Below, piece after piece: positions 9,481 through 17,192 of a stretch of DNA of 48,835 nt (the stretch's first letter is position 1; every line of letters starts with the position of its first letter). The position numbers and the translations under genes are program-made. The notes beneath the pieces are model-generated. The model ran no database searches. It saw only the letters and a program-made list of their open reading frames with translations, and had not been told where the DNA came from. Source of the stretch: Oligoflexales bacterium (GTDB taxonomy: Bacteria; Myxococcota_A; UBA9042; DTJE01); NCBI GenBank assembly GCA_012840965.1, contig DUVQ01000056.1, forward strand, positions 1 through 48,835, written 5' to 3'.

Positions 9481-9582
9481 TTGCCCAAAATCACCGCATT
9501 AATGGCGAAAAGCCAATAATCACCGTCTAGTGTTAGCAACAAGATAGTGTTTGCAAGACGGTCAAAATCTAGTTTTGGGCAA
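9481..9582. promoter_or_regulatory. nested inverted and direct repeats in the rel-priA divergent gap
   Basis: A perfect 10-bp inverted repeat (TTGCCCAAAA at 9481-9490 and TTTTGGGCAA at 9573-9582) encloses a second inverted pair, ACCGTCT (9522-9528) and AGACGGT (9556-9562). Inside that, AGTGTTAGCAA (9529-9539) and AGTGTTTGCAA (9546-9556) form a direct repeat with a 17-bp period. The arrangement lies in the 195-bp region between divergent starts and could hold operators for either gene. No convincing sigma-70 boxes were found. Confidence 0.45.
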
Positions 9583-9635
9583 CACGCATTCGGGAATTTT
9601 TGGGTTATGCCTTACACTAAGGGGAATTGGCCTAA

Positions 9636-11900
9636 TTGAGCCTTCGGCCTGCAAAAACATGGTATGTAATGACGCCTAAAAGCTTTAAAACTGCTGGGAC
9701 TTCCTGTCAAATGGTGGCAGATGTCTTGCTGTTACTGCCGCTGGCAAAGACGTACAGCTATCTGATCCCAAAGGAGCTTGAAGGACAGGTTTCAGAGGGG
9801 ATTCAGGTCAGATGCTCGGTTCGTGGAAGGCCAGTTGATGGGCTTGTTTTGAATGTCCGCCCTCCCCTTCCAGATGATCCTGTCTTGATTCCGTTGACAG
9901 GGATCAACCCTAGGACGCCGTGGCCCAAGGACCTGTTGGAACTGCTTTCTTGGACGGCCAGATACTACGTTGCCCCCCTTGGGGTTGTGGCCAAAACGGC
10001 CATGCCAACGGTCTTTGCCAAGCGGGCGCCAAAGAAGGATCGCTTTGTCAGATTTGTTAAAGACCCGCAGCGGACCCCCAAATCAGACCGCACTGTAACT
10101 GTCATCAAGGCAATAAAAGCGGCTGGTGCCATTGAAATCAGCGAGGCCAGAGCCTTGGTTGAAGGTGGTGGCGACATCGTCAGGCGGCTTTTGGCCAGCG
10201 GAGTCCTGGAAATTGAGGAACGTGACGCGCTTGGGCCTGGGCCAGTAAAGTTTCCTAAGTTGGCGTCACCATTGATCTTAAACGAGCATCAATCAAAGGC
10301 GCTGGACCACATTTTGGCTGCGATTGGCAAGGGATACTCTGGTTTTTTGCTTCACGGCGTCACAGGGTCTGGAAAGACAGAGGTCTATCTTCGTGCGATT
10401 GAAGCGACCTTAAAAATGGGCCAGGGGGCCATCATTTTGGTGCCTGAGATCGCCTTGACGATAGAGCTCAGACAGCGATTTCAAGAGCGCTTTGGTGACC
10501 ACGTGGCCATCTTGCATAGCGCCATGCCTGAATCTAGGCGGGCTGCGGCCTGGGACAAGGTTTTGGCAGGCCAAACCAAGGTGGTTGTAGGTGCGCGTTC
10601 AGCGGTTTTTGCGCCAGTTTCCAACCTTGGTCTGATAGTCGTCGATGAAGAGCATGAAACTACATACAAGCAGTCTGATGGCCTGCGATACAACGCAAGG
10701 GATCTGGCGCTGGTCCGTGGAACTATTGCAAAATGTCCAGTGGTCTTGGGCTCGGCGACCCCATCCCTTGAATCGTTTCAAAATGCCCATGACAAAAAGC
10801 TTATGTACTTGGGGCTGCCAAATCGCGTACAGGCCAGACCGTTGCCCGAGGTCACCTTTGTTGACCTTCGCTACAGCGAGTCTGTTTCAGGCGAGCGCCT
10901 GTTTTCGCTGGTCCTACGAGATGCCTTGCGTCAAACCATCGACAGGGGTGAGTCAGCGATTTTGTTCTTAAATCGCCGTGGTTTTGGACGTTTTATCGTT
11001 TGTAAAACCTGTGGCACCGCGATTCAGTGTCCCAACTGCAGCATCACCTTGACGCACCACATGAGGCCTGAAAAGCTGACCTGTCATTATTGTGACTATT
11101 CATCCCCAGTTTTGCAGGAGTGCCCAACCTGCCAAGCGAAAGAGCTGTCGATAATCGGGTTTGGCACCGAGCGAGTTGAAGAGGAAATCGCAAACTTGAT
11201 ACCTGGGGCGCGGTGTGCGCGGCTCGACTCGGACACCGCGACGGGCGGAGGATTGGACAAGATCCTGACCGGCTTTCGAAACGGTGACACAAACATCCTG
11301 ATTGGCACTCAAATCGTGGCCAAGGGGCATGATTTTCCAAAGGTCACGCTTGTTGGAGTGCTTTTTGCCGAGCAGTCACTTGCGTTTCCGGATTTTCGAG
11401 CAAGTGAGCGAACATTTCAGCTTTTGACACAAGTTGCAGGCAGAGCTGGTCGCGGCCAAAGCCCAGGCCAAGTCATAATCCAAACCTTTAAACCTGAGCA
11501 GTACGCTTTAAGATTTGCTTCTGCCCATGATTTCCTGGGGTTTGCAGTGGTTGAAAACAAGCTGCGCAAAGAACGTGGCTACCCTCCACATGCATTCCTG
11601 GCAGCCATTGAAGTCTCATCCCCAGACGCGGTCGAGGCCAAGCAAGAGGCGATGCGCATCAAGTCATATCTGGCTCAATTCGGGACAACCGAGGGGCCAG
11701 ATGGGCGAAACATCATGGTTTTGGGCCCCTCAATGGCGGCCATTCAACGCCTTAGGGGCAGGACAAGATTGCACATTTTGTTAAAAGGACCAAAACGTAG
11801 CACCATCAACTCGGTCTTGTGGAAACTGTATCGATTGGTGGGAAATGGCCATGGTCAGGTTCGTATCAGTATTGATGTGGACCCACAAACGTTGCTTTAA
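9636..11900 (+). CDS. priA: primosomal replication restart helicase PriA
   Basis: A 3'-to-5' DNA helicase that reloads the replisome at stalled forks. It has the N-terminal DNA-binding region (residues ~27-130), Walker A GVTGSGKT (241-248), Walker B DEEH (~337-340), helicase motifs including GSATPS and QVAGRAGR, and the inserted zinc-binding module with paired CxxC motifs (CKTCG, CPNC, CHYC, CPTC; ~445-490). At 754 residues it is full length. The TTG at 9636 has AAGGGGAA about 11 bases upstream. An ATG at 9711 lies closer to where the family alignment usually begins, so the first 25 residues are doubtful. Cells normally hold one copy; nothing suggests damage. Confidence 0.95.
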   Translation: MSLRPAKTWYVMTPKSFKTAGTSCQMVADVLLLLPLAKTYSYLIPKELEGQVSEGIQVRCSVRGRPVDGLVLNVRPPLPDDPVLIPLTGINPRTPWPKDLLELLSWTARYYVAPLGVVAKTAMPTVFAKRAPKKDRFVRFVKDPQRTPKSDRTVTVIKAIKAAGAIEISEARALVEGGGDIVRRLLASGVLEIEERDALGPGPVKFPKLASPLILNEHQSKALDHILAAIGKGYSGFLLHGVTGSGKTEVYLRAIEATLKMGQGAIILVPEIALTIELRQRFQERFGDHVAILHSAMPESRRAAAWDKVLAGQTKVVVGARSAVFAPVSNLGLIVVDEEHETTYKQSDGLRYNARDLALVRGTIAKCPVVLGSATPSLESFQNAHDKKLMYLGLPNRVQARPLPEVTFVDLRYSESVSGERLFSLVLRDALRQTIDRGESAILFLNRRGFGRFIVCKTCGTAIQCPNCSITLTHHMRPEKLTCHYCDYSSPVLQECPTCQAKELSIIGFGTERVEEEIANLIPGARCARLDSDTATGGGLDKILTGFRNGDTNILIGTQIVAKGHDFPKVTLVGVLFAEQSLAFPDFRASERTFQLLTQVAGRAGRGQSPGQVIIQTFKPEQYALRFASAHDFLGFAVVENKLRKERGYPPHAFLAAIEVSSPDAVEAKQEAMRIKSYLAQFGTTEGPDGRNIMVLGPSMAAIQRLRGRTRLHILLKGPKRSTINSVLWKLYRLVGNGHGQVRISIDVDPQTLL

Positions 11901-11906
11901 GCAAAG

Positions 11907-13220
11907 CTAGTGTCCACTTTTTGCGGCCCGACGGCGTTTGACTAACGTCCTTACAGGGGGGTTAAAGTAACCAAATCGAATGTCGGGCAGGCCTGTTTCG
12001 ATCTCATGCATCAATGCCCTAAGCCCAACGACAGGCTCAGGATCACCAACCATAAGCTCGCGATATACCTCGGGATCAATGTTTAAATTGCGCATCTGAA
12101 CCAGATCCGCCTTGCACTGTTTTAAGCCAGCAATGGTCGCGGCCACCTCGGATTCTCGATCTGAAAAACCTGGAAAAACCAGCAAATTAACTGACACAAA
12201 GCCACCAGATTCCGAAACGGCACGACCGCTATCGATCACATCTGCCAAGGAATATCCCTTGGGTCGATAATAGGCACTGTAGTTGGCCATTTGAAAGCTG
12301 TTGACTGAAAGCCTGATGGCGTCTAGTCCTGCCTCACAAAGCGATGCAACGGCTTTAGGCAGGCTTCCATTGGTGTTTAGGTTTATGGTTCCAGCCTTTG
12401 TACGCTTGCGAATCAACCTGATGGCCTCGCCAATGACGCGCCATTGCATCAACGGTTCTCCCTCACAGCCTTGGCCAAAGGAGACGACCGCGTTTCTGAC
12501 CCTTCCAATATGCAGGCATGCAACCTCTGCTATTTCTTCAGGTTCTGGCACAAATGAGATTCGATCATGCGGAGCTATAACCCCTTTGTCTGGAGACGCG
12601 GAAAGGCAACCTGCGCACCCTGAATTGCAGACTGGTGAAGTTGGCAGCGGCCCTTCTTCACGCCCTAAAAAGAAGTTCTGGGCCGCCCTGCATCCATACA
12701 CCATTGCACAGTGTTCAAGATGTTGAACCAGCCTGTTAGTTGGCATTTTTTTGCGCAATTCTTTGGCCTTTTGCCCGACTTCATCACGGTCAAAAAGACA
12801 GGGGTCCTGACGCCTTGATTTATCCACTCTGACAGCCGCGGTAACCAGCCTGTTTCGCCACCATCCAAGGGGGGCATAAGCAAACAAGGGCAAGACGGGA
12901 GCGTCTTCTTCGCTGACGTAGGCCGGTAGGGCCAACCTCAAGTAAGCTGGGCTTGCAAAACCGGCCACACCTTGAACACCACCAACAAGTTCAGCCCCTT
13001 TTGTTTCAGGATTGATTCCATAAGGGGTCCTGCTAGGCAGCAGCCACACATCACTACCTTCAGGCAGGTAGACTAGCTCTTCTTCATGAGGGGCTCTGAT
13101 GCTGTATCCATCATCAACCGCCATGTTGTAGAAGGGGTGGTCGTATAATTCACCATCTTCATCGCAAAAAACCATTTTTGGCTCTTTTAGCACAACGCCT
13201 CCGATGACAGCTGCTGGCAT
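11907..13220 (-). CDS. radical SAM protein of unknown substrate
   Basis: The 437-residue product has a canonical CX3CX2C cluster motif (CNSGCAGC, Cys ~198-205), with the following aromatic replaced by Leu. SFGQGCEGEPL serves as the GGE-like SAM segment and INLNTNGS as a beta-strand typical of the radical SAM barrel. The first ~190 residues form a separate, non-radical-SAM domain with an extra Cys-containing stretch (EHCAMVYGCRA) that might hold another metal. I do not recognise the substrate. It starts eight to eleven bases after rlmB in the ribH-nusB-M17N-rlmB operon, so it may be a translation- or RNA-related accessory enzyme, but that is only context. The ATG at 13220 is preferred over the adjacent TTG at 13223. 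Confidence 0.82.
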   Translation of the reverse strand: MPAAVIGGVVLKEPKMVFCDEDGELYDHPFYNMAVDDGYSIRAPHEEELVYLPEGSDVWLLPSRTPYGINPETKGAELVGGVQGVAGFASPAYLRLALPAYVSEEDAPVLPLFAYAPLGWWRNRLVTAAVRVDKSRRQDPCLFDRDEVGQKAKELRKKMPTNRLVQHLEHCAMVYGCRAAQNFFLGREEGPLPTSPVCNSGCAGCLSASPDKGVIAPHDRISFVPEPEEIAEVACLHIGRVRNAVVSFGQGCEGEPLMQWRVIGEAIRLIRKRTKAGTINLNTNGSLPKAVASLCEAGLDAIRLSVNSFQMANYSAYYRPKGYSLADVIDSGRAVSESGGFVSVNLLVFPGFSDRESEVAATIAGLKQCKADLVQMRNLNIDPEVYRELMVGDPEPVVGLRALMHEIETGLPDIRFGYFNPPVRTLVKRRRAAKSGH

Positions 13221-13231
13221 CAAAACCTGGA

Positions 13232-14011
13232 CTAGTGGCCAACAAGTGCGCTCATCAGTATTCCTGCAGCCACCCCAACGTTCAAGGATTCAAACTCCCC
13301 AGGGGAAGGGATCGTAACCAACACTTGGCAGGATTCTTGGACTAACCGACGAAGGCCAGCCCCTTCAGAACCTAAAACCAGCACAAAAGGACCTTCTGGG
13401 GGCAGTTTTGAAGGCGTGACACCGCCAGCAGCTGCAGCCCCAATCACAGTAAATCCCGCATCAGTACAAGCTCGCAAGGCTCTGGCCAGATTCACCACTT
13501 TGGTAACTGGCACCTTCATTGCGCCACCAGCTGAGGCCCTTATGACAGCTGGCGTTACAAAAACCTGTCTATCCTGGGGAATAATCACGCCGGCGGCCCC
13601 AAAAAAGGCGGCCGTTCTCAAAATTGACCCGAAATTTTGGGGGTCTTGGACCTGATCAAGGGCCACCAAGAAGGGCCGGGATTGCCCAGGCGCGATTAGC
13701 TGGTCAAGGTCGACGTACTCAAAAGGCGCCAGTTTCGCGGCAATTCCCTGAAAAGGGCGTCCTTTGGCCAAATCCCCAAAGGCCTTGGATGGAAGGACCC
13801 GCACCTCAAGCCCCATATCTTTGGCTTGTTGGGCCAACTTGGCAGGCCCGGCCCCAGCGCCAGAATCCACCAAAACCTGGCGAATCTGCTGGCCGCCTTT
13901 ATTTAAAAGCTCCTGAACTGCGTGGATTCCATAAGCCAAGTCATCAGACTTTTGACGGCCATCCGAAGTGTTACTTGCTCGCTTTTTTGTATCAGGACGC
14001 CTGCGATTCAT
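13232..14011 (-). CDS. rlmB: TrmH/RlmB family SPOUT rRNA 2'-O-methyltransferase
   Basis: Expected to methylate a 23S rRNA guanosine ribose (Gm2251 in E. coli) or a similar site. The 259-residue product has a basic N-terminus, the substrate-binding domain (~25-100) and the knotted SPOUT domain. The SPOUT motifs are DQVQDPQNFGSILRTA, LVLGSEGAGLR and IPSPGEFESLNVGVAAGI. The ATG at 14011 has GAAGGGA five bases upstream; a TTG 15 bases earlier overlaps that site. Other TrmH-family enzymes (TrmH, AviRb) share these motifs, so the exact nucleotide is uncertain. It sits between a stand-alone M17 N-terminal domain gene and a radical SAM gene on the same strand. Confidence 0.9.
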   Translation of the reverse strand: MNRRRPDTKKRASNTSDGRQKSDDLAYGIHAVQELLNKGGQQIRQVLVDSGAGAGPAKLAQQAKDMGLEVRVLPSKAFGDLAKGRPFQGIAAKLAPFEYVDLDQLIAPGQSRPFLVALDQVQDPQNFGSILRTAAFFGAAGVIIPQDRQVFVTPAVIRASAGGAMKVPVTKVVNLARALRACTDAGFTVIGAAAAGGVTPSKLPPEGPFVLVLGSEGAGLRRLVQESCQVLVTIPSPGEFESLNVGVAAGILMSALVGH

Positions 14012-14051
14012 ATGTCCCTTCTTCAACAGTCGGCAAGGTCAGCCGCACCCA

Positions 14052-14591
14052 CTACCAGATGCCTCGCCACTGCCTAGTCGCCACAGAGACAATTTCATTA
14101 AGTTCGCGGTGAAGGTCAACAGGTTCAATCAGGTAGGTAGCAAAGTCTAAAGTAGGCTCTTGGGCGCTAAAAACCCTGGTCAGCTCGCCCAGTAACAGCT
14201 CCATGCGCACTCTGGGAGCGATGTTGGTCCGATACGAGCCTGGTAAGGATAACGCGCAAGAGTTTACTCGTAATTTGTAGACGGTCTCAACGATGCGTGC
14301 CGACACTTCCTTGGCCACGCCAGGTGTGAATTGGTCGGGATCACCAAGACCAAAAGCGCAAACCCTGGGAAAAGTAAGCCGACCATATGATGGAAAAAGT
14401 GTCGCTTCACCGACAGCCGTCGATATTTTGTCCTCAACCAACAAATCTGAAACATAGCCACAAAGACGCCAGTCAAGCAGGCCTGTCAGCCCCATGGGAG
14501 GACGTTCATTTGTATACAACCCAACCACAAGTACATCGGCTTGAATTGAATCAAGACTTTGTAAGCTAGGTTTTACAAACGAGATGGTCAT
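14052..14591 (-). CDS. stand-alone M17 leucyl aminopeptidase N-terminal-like domain
   Basis: The 179-residue product matches the regulatory N-terminal macro-like domain of M17 leucyl aminopeptidases: the start (SIQADVLVVGLY), ATLFPSYGRLTFPRVCAFGLGD, and a helix with a small-residue strand NSCALSLPG. It ends before any catalytic domain; no metal-binding NTDAEGR-type motif is present, and the stop falls 40 bases before rlmB. It is therefore either a regulatory or RNA/DNA-binding derivative, as PepA also binds DNA, or a decayed remnant. The frame is intact and lies in the ribH-nusB-rlmB operon 12 bases after nusB, which argues for a maintained gene. Confidence 0.75.
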   Translation of the reverse strand: MTISFVKPSLQSLDSIQADVLVVGLYTNERPPMGLTGLLDWRLCGYVSDLLVEDKISTAVGEATLFPSYGRLTFPRVCAFGLGDPDQFTPGVAKEVSARIVETVYKLRVNSCALSLPGSYRTNIAPRVRMELLLGELTRVFSAQEPTLDFATYLIEPVDLHRELNEIVSVATRQWRGIW

Positions 14592-14603
14592 TTAAAAGGC
14601 ACC

Positions 14604-15026
14604 CTATTTTTTGGAACCAGGACGTAATGTTGACCCAATCTTGTCCAAAACGCCATTGACAAAAGCACTGGAATCTTCAGTGCCGTATCTTTTAGAAAGC
14701 TCAATGGCCTCGTTTAATATAACCTTAAGTGGAGTTTCTGGCGATTGTTTCATCTCATAGGTTGCCAGCCGGATAATATTTCGGTCCACTGTGGCCATTC
14801 TGTCAATTCGCCAGTTAAGTGACGCTACCCTGACGAGTTCGTCTATTTCATCTATGTTCGCAACAACGCCATTGACCAGCTTGTTGGCAAATTCACGAAT
14901 GCCGGCGTCCGCAAAACCTCTATCCAGCCATAAAGCTTCAGTCGCAGCAGGATCAAAGCCGCGATGAAATTCCCACATATAAAGCAACTGGAGCGCACAT
15001 TCTCTAGCTCGTCGTCGCATGCTCAT
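14604..15026 (-). CDS. nusB: transcription antitermination factor NusB
   Basis: NusB binds boxA RNA with NusE (S10) and supports rRNA antitermination. The 140-residue all-helical product has the family start (RRRARECALQLLYMWEF) and the diagnostic C-terminal helices: ILNEAIELSKRYG, then SSAFVNGVLDKI. Three starts are possible: GTG at 15032, ATG at 15026 and ATG at 15020. ATG 15026 is chosen because GGTGGG lies four to nine bases upstream. It follows ribH by 29 bases, a widespread gene order, and is followed by the M17 N-terminal domain gene after 12 bases. Confidence 0.94.
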   Translation of the reverse strand: MSMRRRARECALQLLYMWEFHRGFDPAATEALWLDRGFADAGIREFANKLVNGVVANIDEIDELVRVASLNWRIDRMATVDRNIIRLATYEMKQSPETPLKVILNEAIELSKRYGTEDSSAFVNGVLDKIGSTLRPGSKK

Positions 15027-15055
15027 TAACACCCACCAGTCAAAGAACTATCGGT

Positions 15056-15520
15056 TCAGATAGAACGCAACAGATTTGCCATTTCAATAGCACCCTCTGC
15101 CGCGTGCCATCCCTTGTTTCCAGACTTAGTACCAGCCCTTTCAATGGCCTGGTCAATGTTATCAGTAGTAAGCACCCCAAACGAAATTGGAACGCCAGTT
15201 TGTATCGATGCGGTGGCGATACCCTTGGACGCCTCGGCTGCAACATAATCAAAATGCGGGGTTGAGCCGCGTATTATGCAAGAAAGGCAGATCACCGCGT
15301 CATACTGCTTGGTTTGCGCGACTTTCAGGGCCATCAGCGGAATCTCCCAAGCCCCAGGGACACGATATACAGCAATATCGTCTGGATTAGCATCGTGGCG
15401 CAACAAGGCGTCCATCGCCCCTTCCTCAAGGCGGTCAGTTATAAAGTGATTAAACCGGCTAACAACCAAGGCAAATTTCAGGCCTTTAGCATTTAACTTG
15501 CCTTCAAACGTACGCGCCAT
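15056..15520 (-). CDS. ribH: 6,7-dimethyl-8-ribityllumazine synthase
   Basis: Penultimate enzyme of riboflavin synthesis, condensing the pyrimidinedione with dihydroxybutanone phosphate. The 154-residue length is typical. Visible motifs are [36 protein letters not shown] and [20 protein letters not shown], and a [18 protein letters not shown] end close to the textbook sequence. The ATG at 15520 has GGAGGGG six to twelve bases upstream; upstream in-frame starts would add 32 unrelated residues. It is the first gene of the ribH-nusB-M17N-rlmB-radical SAM unit. No FMN riboswitch was recognised in the 239-bp leader region. lpdA is divergent. Confidence 0.95.
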   Translation of the reverse strand: MARTFEGKLNAKGLKFALVVSRFNHFITDRLEEGAMDALLRHDANPDDIAVYRVPGAWEIPLMALKVAQTKQYDAVICLSCIIRGSTPHFDYVAAEASKGIATASIQTGVPISFGVLTTDNIDQAIERAGTKSGNKGWHAAEGAIEMANLLRSI

Positions 15521-15557
15521 GACTACCCCTCCAGTGGCACACCACAATCGGCGGCAA

Positions 15558-15586
15558 ACGATACCGCACCAACGTTTTCTAATCAA
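15558..15586 (-). promoter_or_regulatory. sigma-70-like promoter candidate for the ribH operon
   Basis: On the minus strand TTGATT (15581-15586) and TATCGT (15558-15563) are separated by exactly 17 bases. The predicted start would leave a leader of about 30 bases before the ribH ATG. Each box matches consensus at four of six positions. Confidence 0.45.
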
Positions 15587-15621
15587 CCGAAAATCACCGC
15601 CCACCACCCACCGCAAGCAAA

Positions 15622-15671
15622 CCCTGCCCCTGCCTCCTGCCCCTGCCTCCTGTCCCGGTCCCTGTCCCTGT
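15622..15671. repeat. C-rich imperfect tandem repeat
   Basis: Two exact 13-base units CTGCCCCTGCCTC (15624-15636, 15637-15649) are followed by CTGTCCC-type variants with further CCC runs. On the minus strand these are G-runs, some with loops too long for a standard quadruplex. The tract lies in the ribH-lpdA divergent gap and resembles the G-run tract at 183-219, suggesting a family of dispersed low-complexity elements. Confidence 0.5.
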
Positions 15672-15759
15672 CACCAATCATGGCGAAAAGCCTCGTTTTG
15701 GGGTAAAAGATCGCAGCATCTCTGGTGGTCAGGGACTAGACAACAAACGGGGCGGATTC

Positions 15760-17154
15760 ATGGCAACAAAAAAATATGATCTGATTGTGATTGGGGCTGG
15801 GCCTGGTGGTTATGTGGCCGCTATTAGGGCTGCTCAGCTTGGCAAAAATGTCGCTTGTATCGAGCAAGAGCCTTTGCTTGGTGGTACTTGCTTGCGTGTG
15901 GGTTGCATTCCAAGTAAGGCGCTTTTGGAATCCAGCCACCGATTTGATGAGCTGAAGTACCGTACGAAGGAATATGGCTTGGTGGTTGGCGATATTTCCT
16001 TTGATCTGGCCGCCATGATGAAGCGCAAAGACAAGATAGTAAAAAACCTGACTGGCGGCATCGAATTGCTTTTCAAGAAAAACAAGATCGACCGCTACTT
16101 GGGAAAGGGGCGTTTTGATGGCCTTGGTAAAGTAGTTGTGGAAAACGGTGAAGGCGAGCAAACGGCGCTTGAGGCCGACGCCATCATTATTGCCACTGGG
16201 AGTCGCTCGGCTGACCTGCCTGGGGTTGTTATTGGCGGCGGCGTTGGGACCAGTACCGAGGCATTGTCATGGGATGAGGTCCCAGAGCAGCTAGTCGTGA
16301 TTGGCGCTGGTTTCATTGGACTTGAGCTTGGTTCTGTGTGGGCTAGGCTTGGTGCGAAGGTGACAGTCCTGGAATACATGGATCGAATCATGCCTGGGAT
16401 TGACGCCAAGATTGCTGACTCTGCAAGAAAAATCCTTCAGCGCCAAGGGATGAAGCTGCGCCTAGGCACCAAGGTTGTGGGCGCTAAAGACAACGGCGAT
16501 GGTAAATGCACCGTGGAAGTTGAAGGTGGCGATCCAATTGTCGCCGACAAGGTTTTGGTCGCTGTTGGACGAACTCCTAACACGGCGGGCCTGGGGCTGG
16601 AATCAGTTGGAATTACAGTGGATCGCAGAGGACGAATCCCAGTGTCTGAAGGCTGGGCGACGACCGCGCCCGGCATTTATGCCATCGGAGACGTCATCGG
16701 CGGCGTGATGCTTGCCCACAAGGCTCATGAGGAAGGCGTGGCGTGCGTTGAACGGCTTTACACAGGTACAGGTCATGTCAACTACGACGCGATTCCAGGA
16801 GTCTGCTATACCAGCCCAGAAGTGGCCTCCGTTGGGCGCACTGAAGAGCAGCTGAATGAGCAAGGCGTCGCATACAAAGTCGGGCAGTTCCCATTCCGTG
16901 CAAACGGCAGGGCGATTACTTTGGGCGCGGCCGAGGGGGAGGTCAAAATCCTGGCTGACGCAAAAACAGGGCGCATTCTGGGAGTCCACATCCTGGGTGC
17001 AAGCGCAGGCGACCTGATTGCAGAGGCCACAGCCGCCATTGAATTTGGTGTAAGTGCCGAGACCTTGGCTAGAACATGTCACGCACACCCAACTTTGGCC
17101 GAGGCCGTACGAGAGGCCGCCCTGGCAGCATTAGACCGCCCCATTCATATGTAG
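15760..17154 (+). CDS. lpdA: dihydrolipoyl dehydrogenase (E3)
   Basis: FAD flavoprotein that reoxidises lipoamide in 2-oxoacid dehydrogenase complexes or glycine cleavage. The 464-residue product has the N-terminal FAD site (GAGPGGYVAAIRAAQLG), the redox disulfide Cys44-Cys49 in GGTCLRVGCIPSKALL, the NAD site GAGFIGLELGSVWARLG, the second FAD segment YAIGDVIGG and the catalytic His-Glu pair in HAHPTLAE. It is complete. The ATG follows GGGGCGGATTC, a modest ribosome site. No E1 or E2 genes lie nearby, so the partner complex is encoded elsewhere. It converges with the FAD oxidase gene 38 bases downstream. Confidence 0.96.
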   Translation: MATKKYDLIVIGAGPGGYVAAIRAAQLGKNVACIEQEPLLGGTCLRVGCIPSKALLESSHRFDELKYRTKEYGLVVGDISFDLAAMMKRKDKIVKNLTGGIELLFKKNKIDRYLGKGRFDGLGKVVVENGEGEQTALEADAIIIATGSRSADLPGVVIGGGVGTSTEALSWDEVPEQLVVIGAGFIGLELGSVWARLGAKVTVLEYMDRIMPGIDAKIADSARKILQRQGMKLRLGTKVVGAKDNGDGKCTVEVEGGDPIVADKVLVAVGRTPNTAGLGLESVGITVDRRGRIPVSEGWATTAPGIYAIGDVIGGVMLAHKAHEEGVACVERLYTGTGHVNYDAIPGVCYTSPEVASVGRTEEQLNEQGVAYKVGQFPFRANGRAITLGAAEGEVKILADAKTGRILGVHILGASAGDLIAEATAAIEFGVSAETLARTCHAHPTLAEAVREAALAALDRPIHM

Positions 17155-17192
17155 CCGTGAACCAGACATAACTTGGAAGGTAAGGCTCGGAA

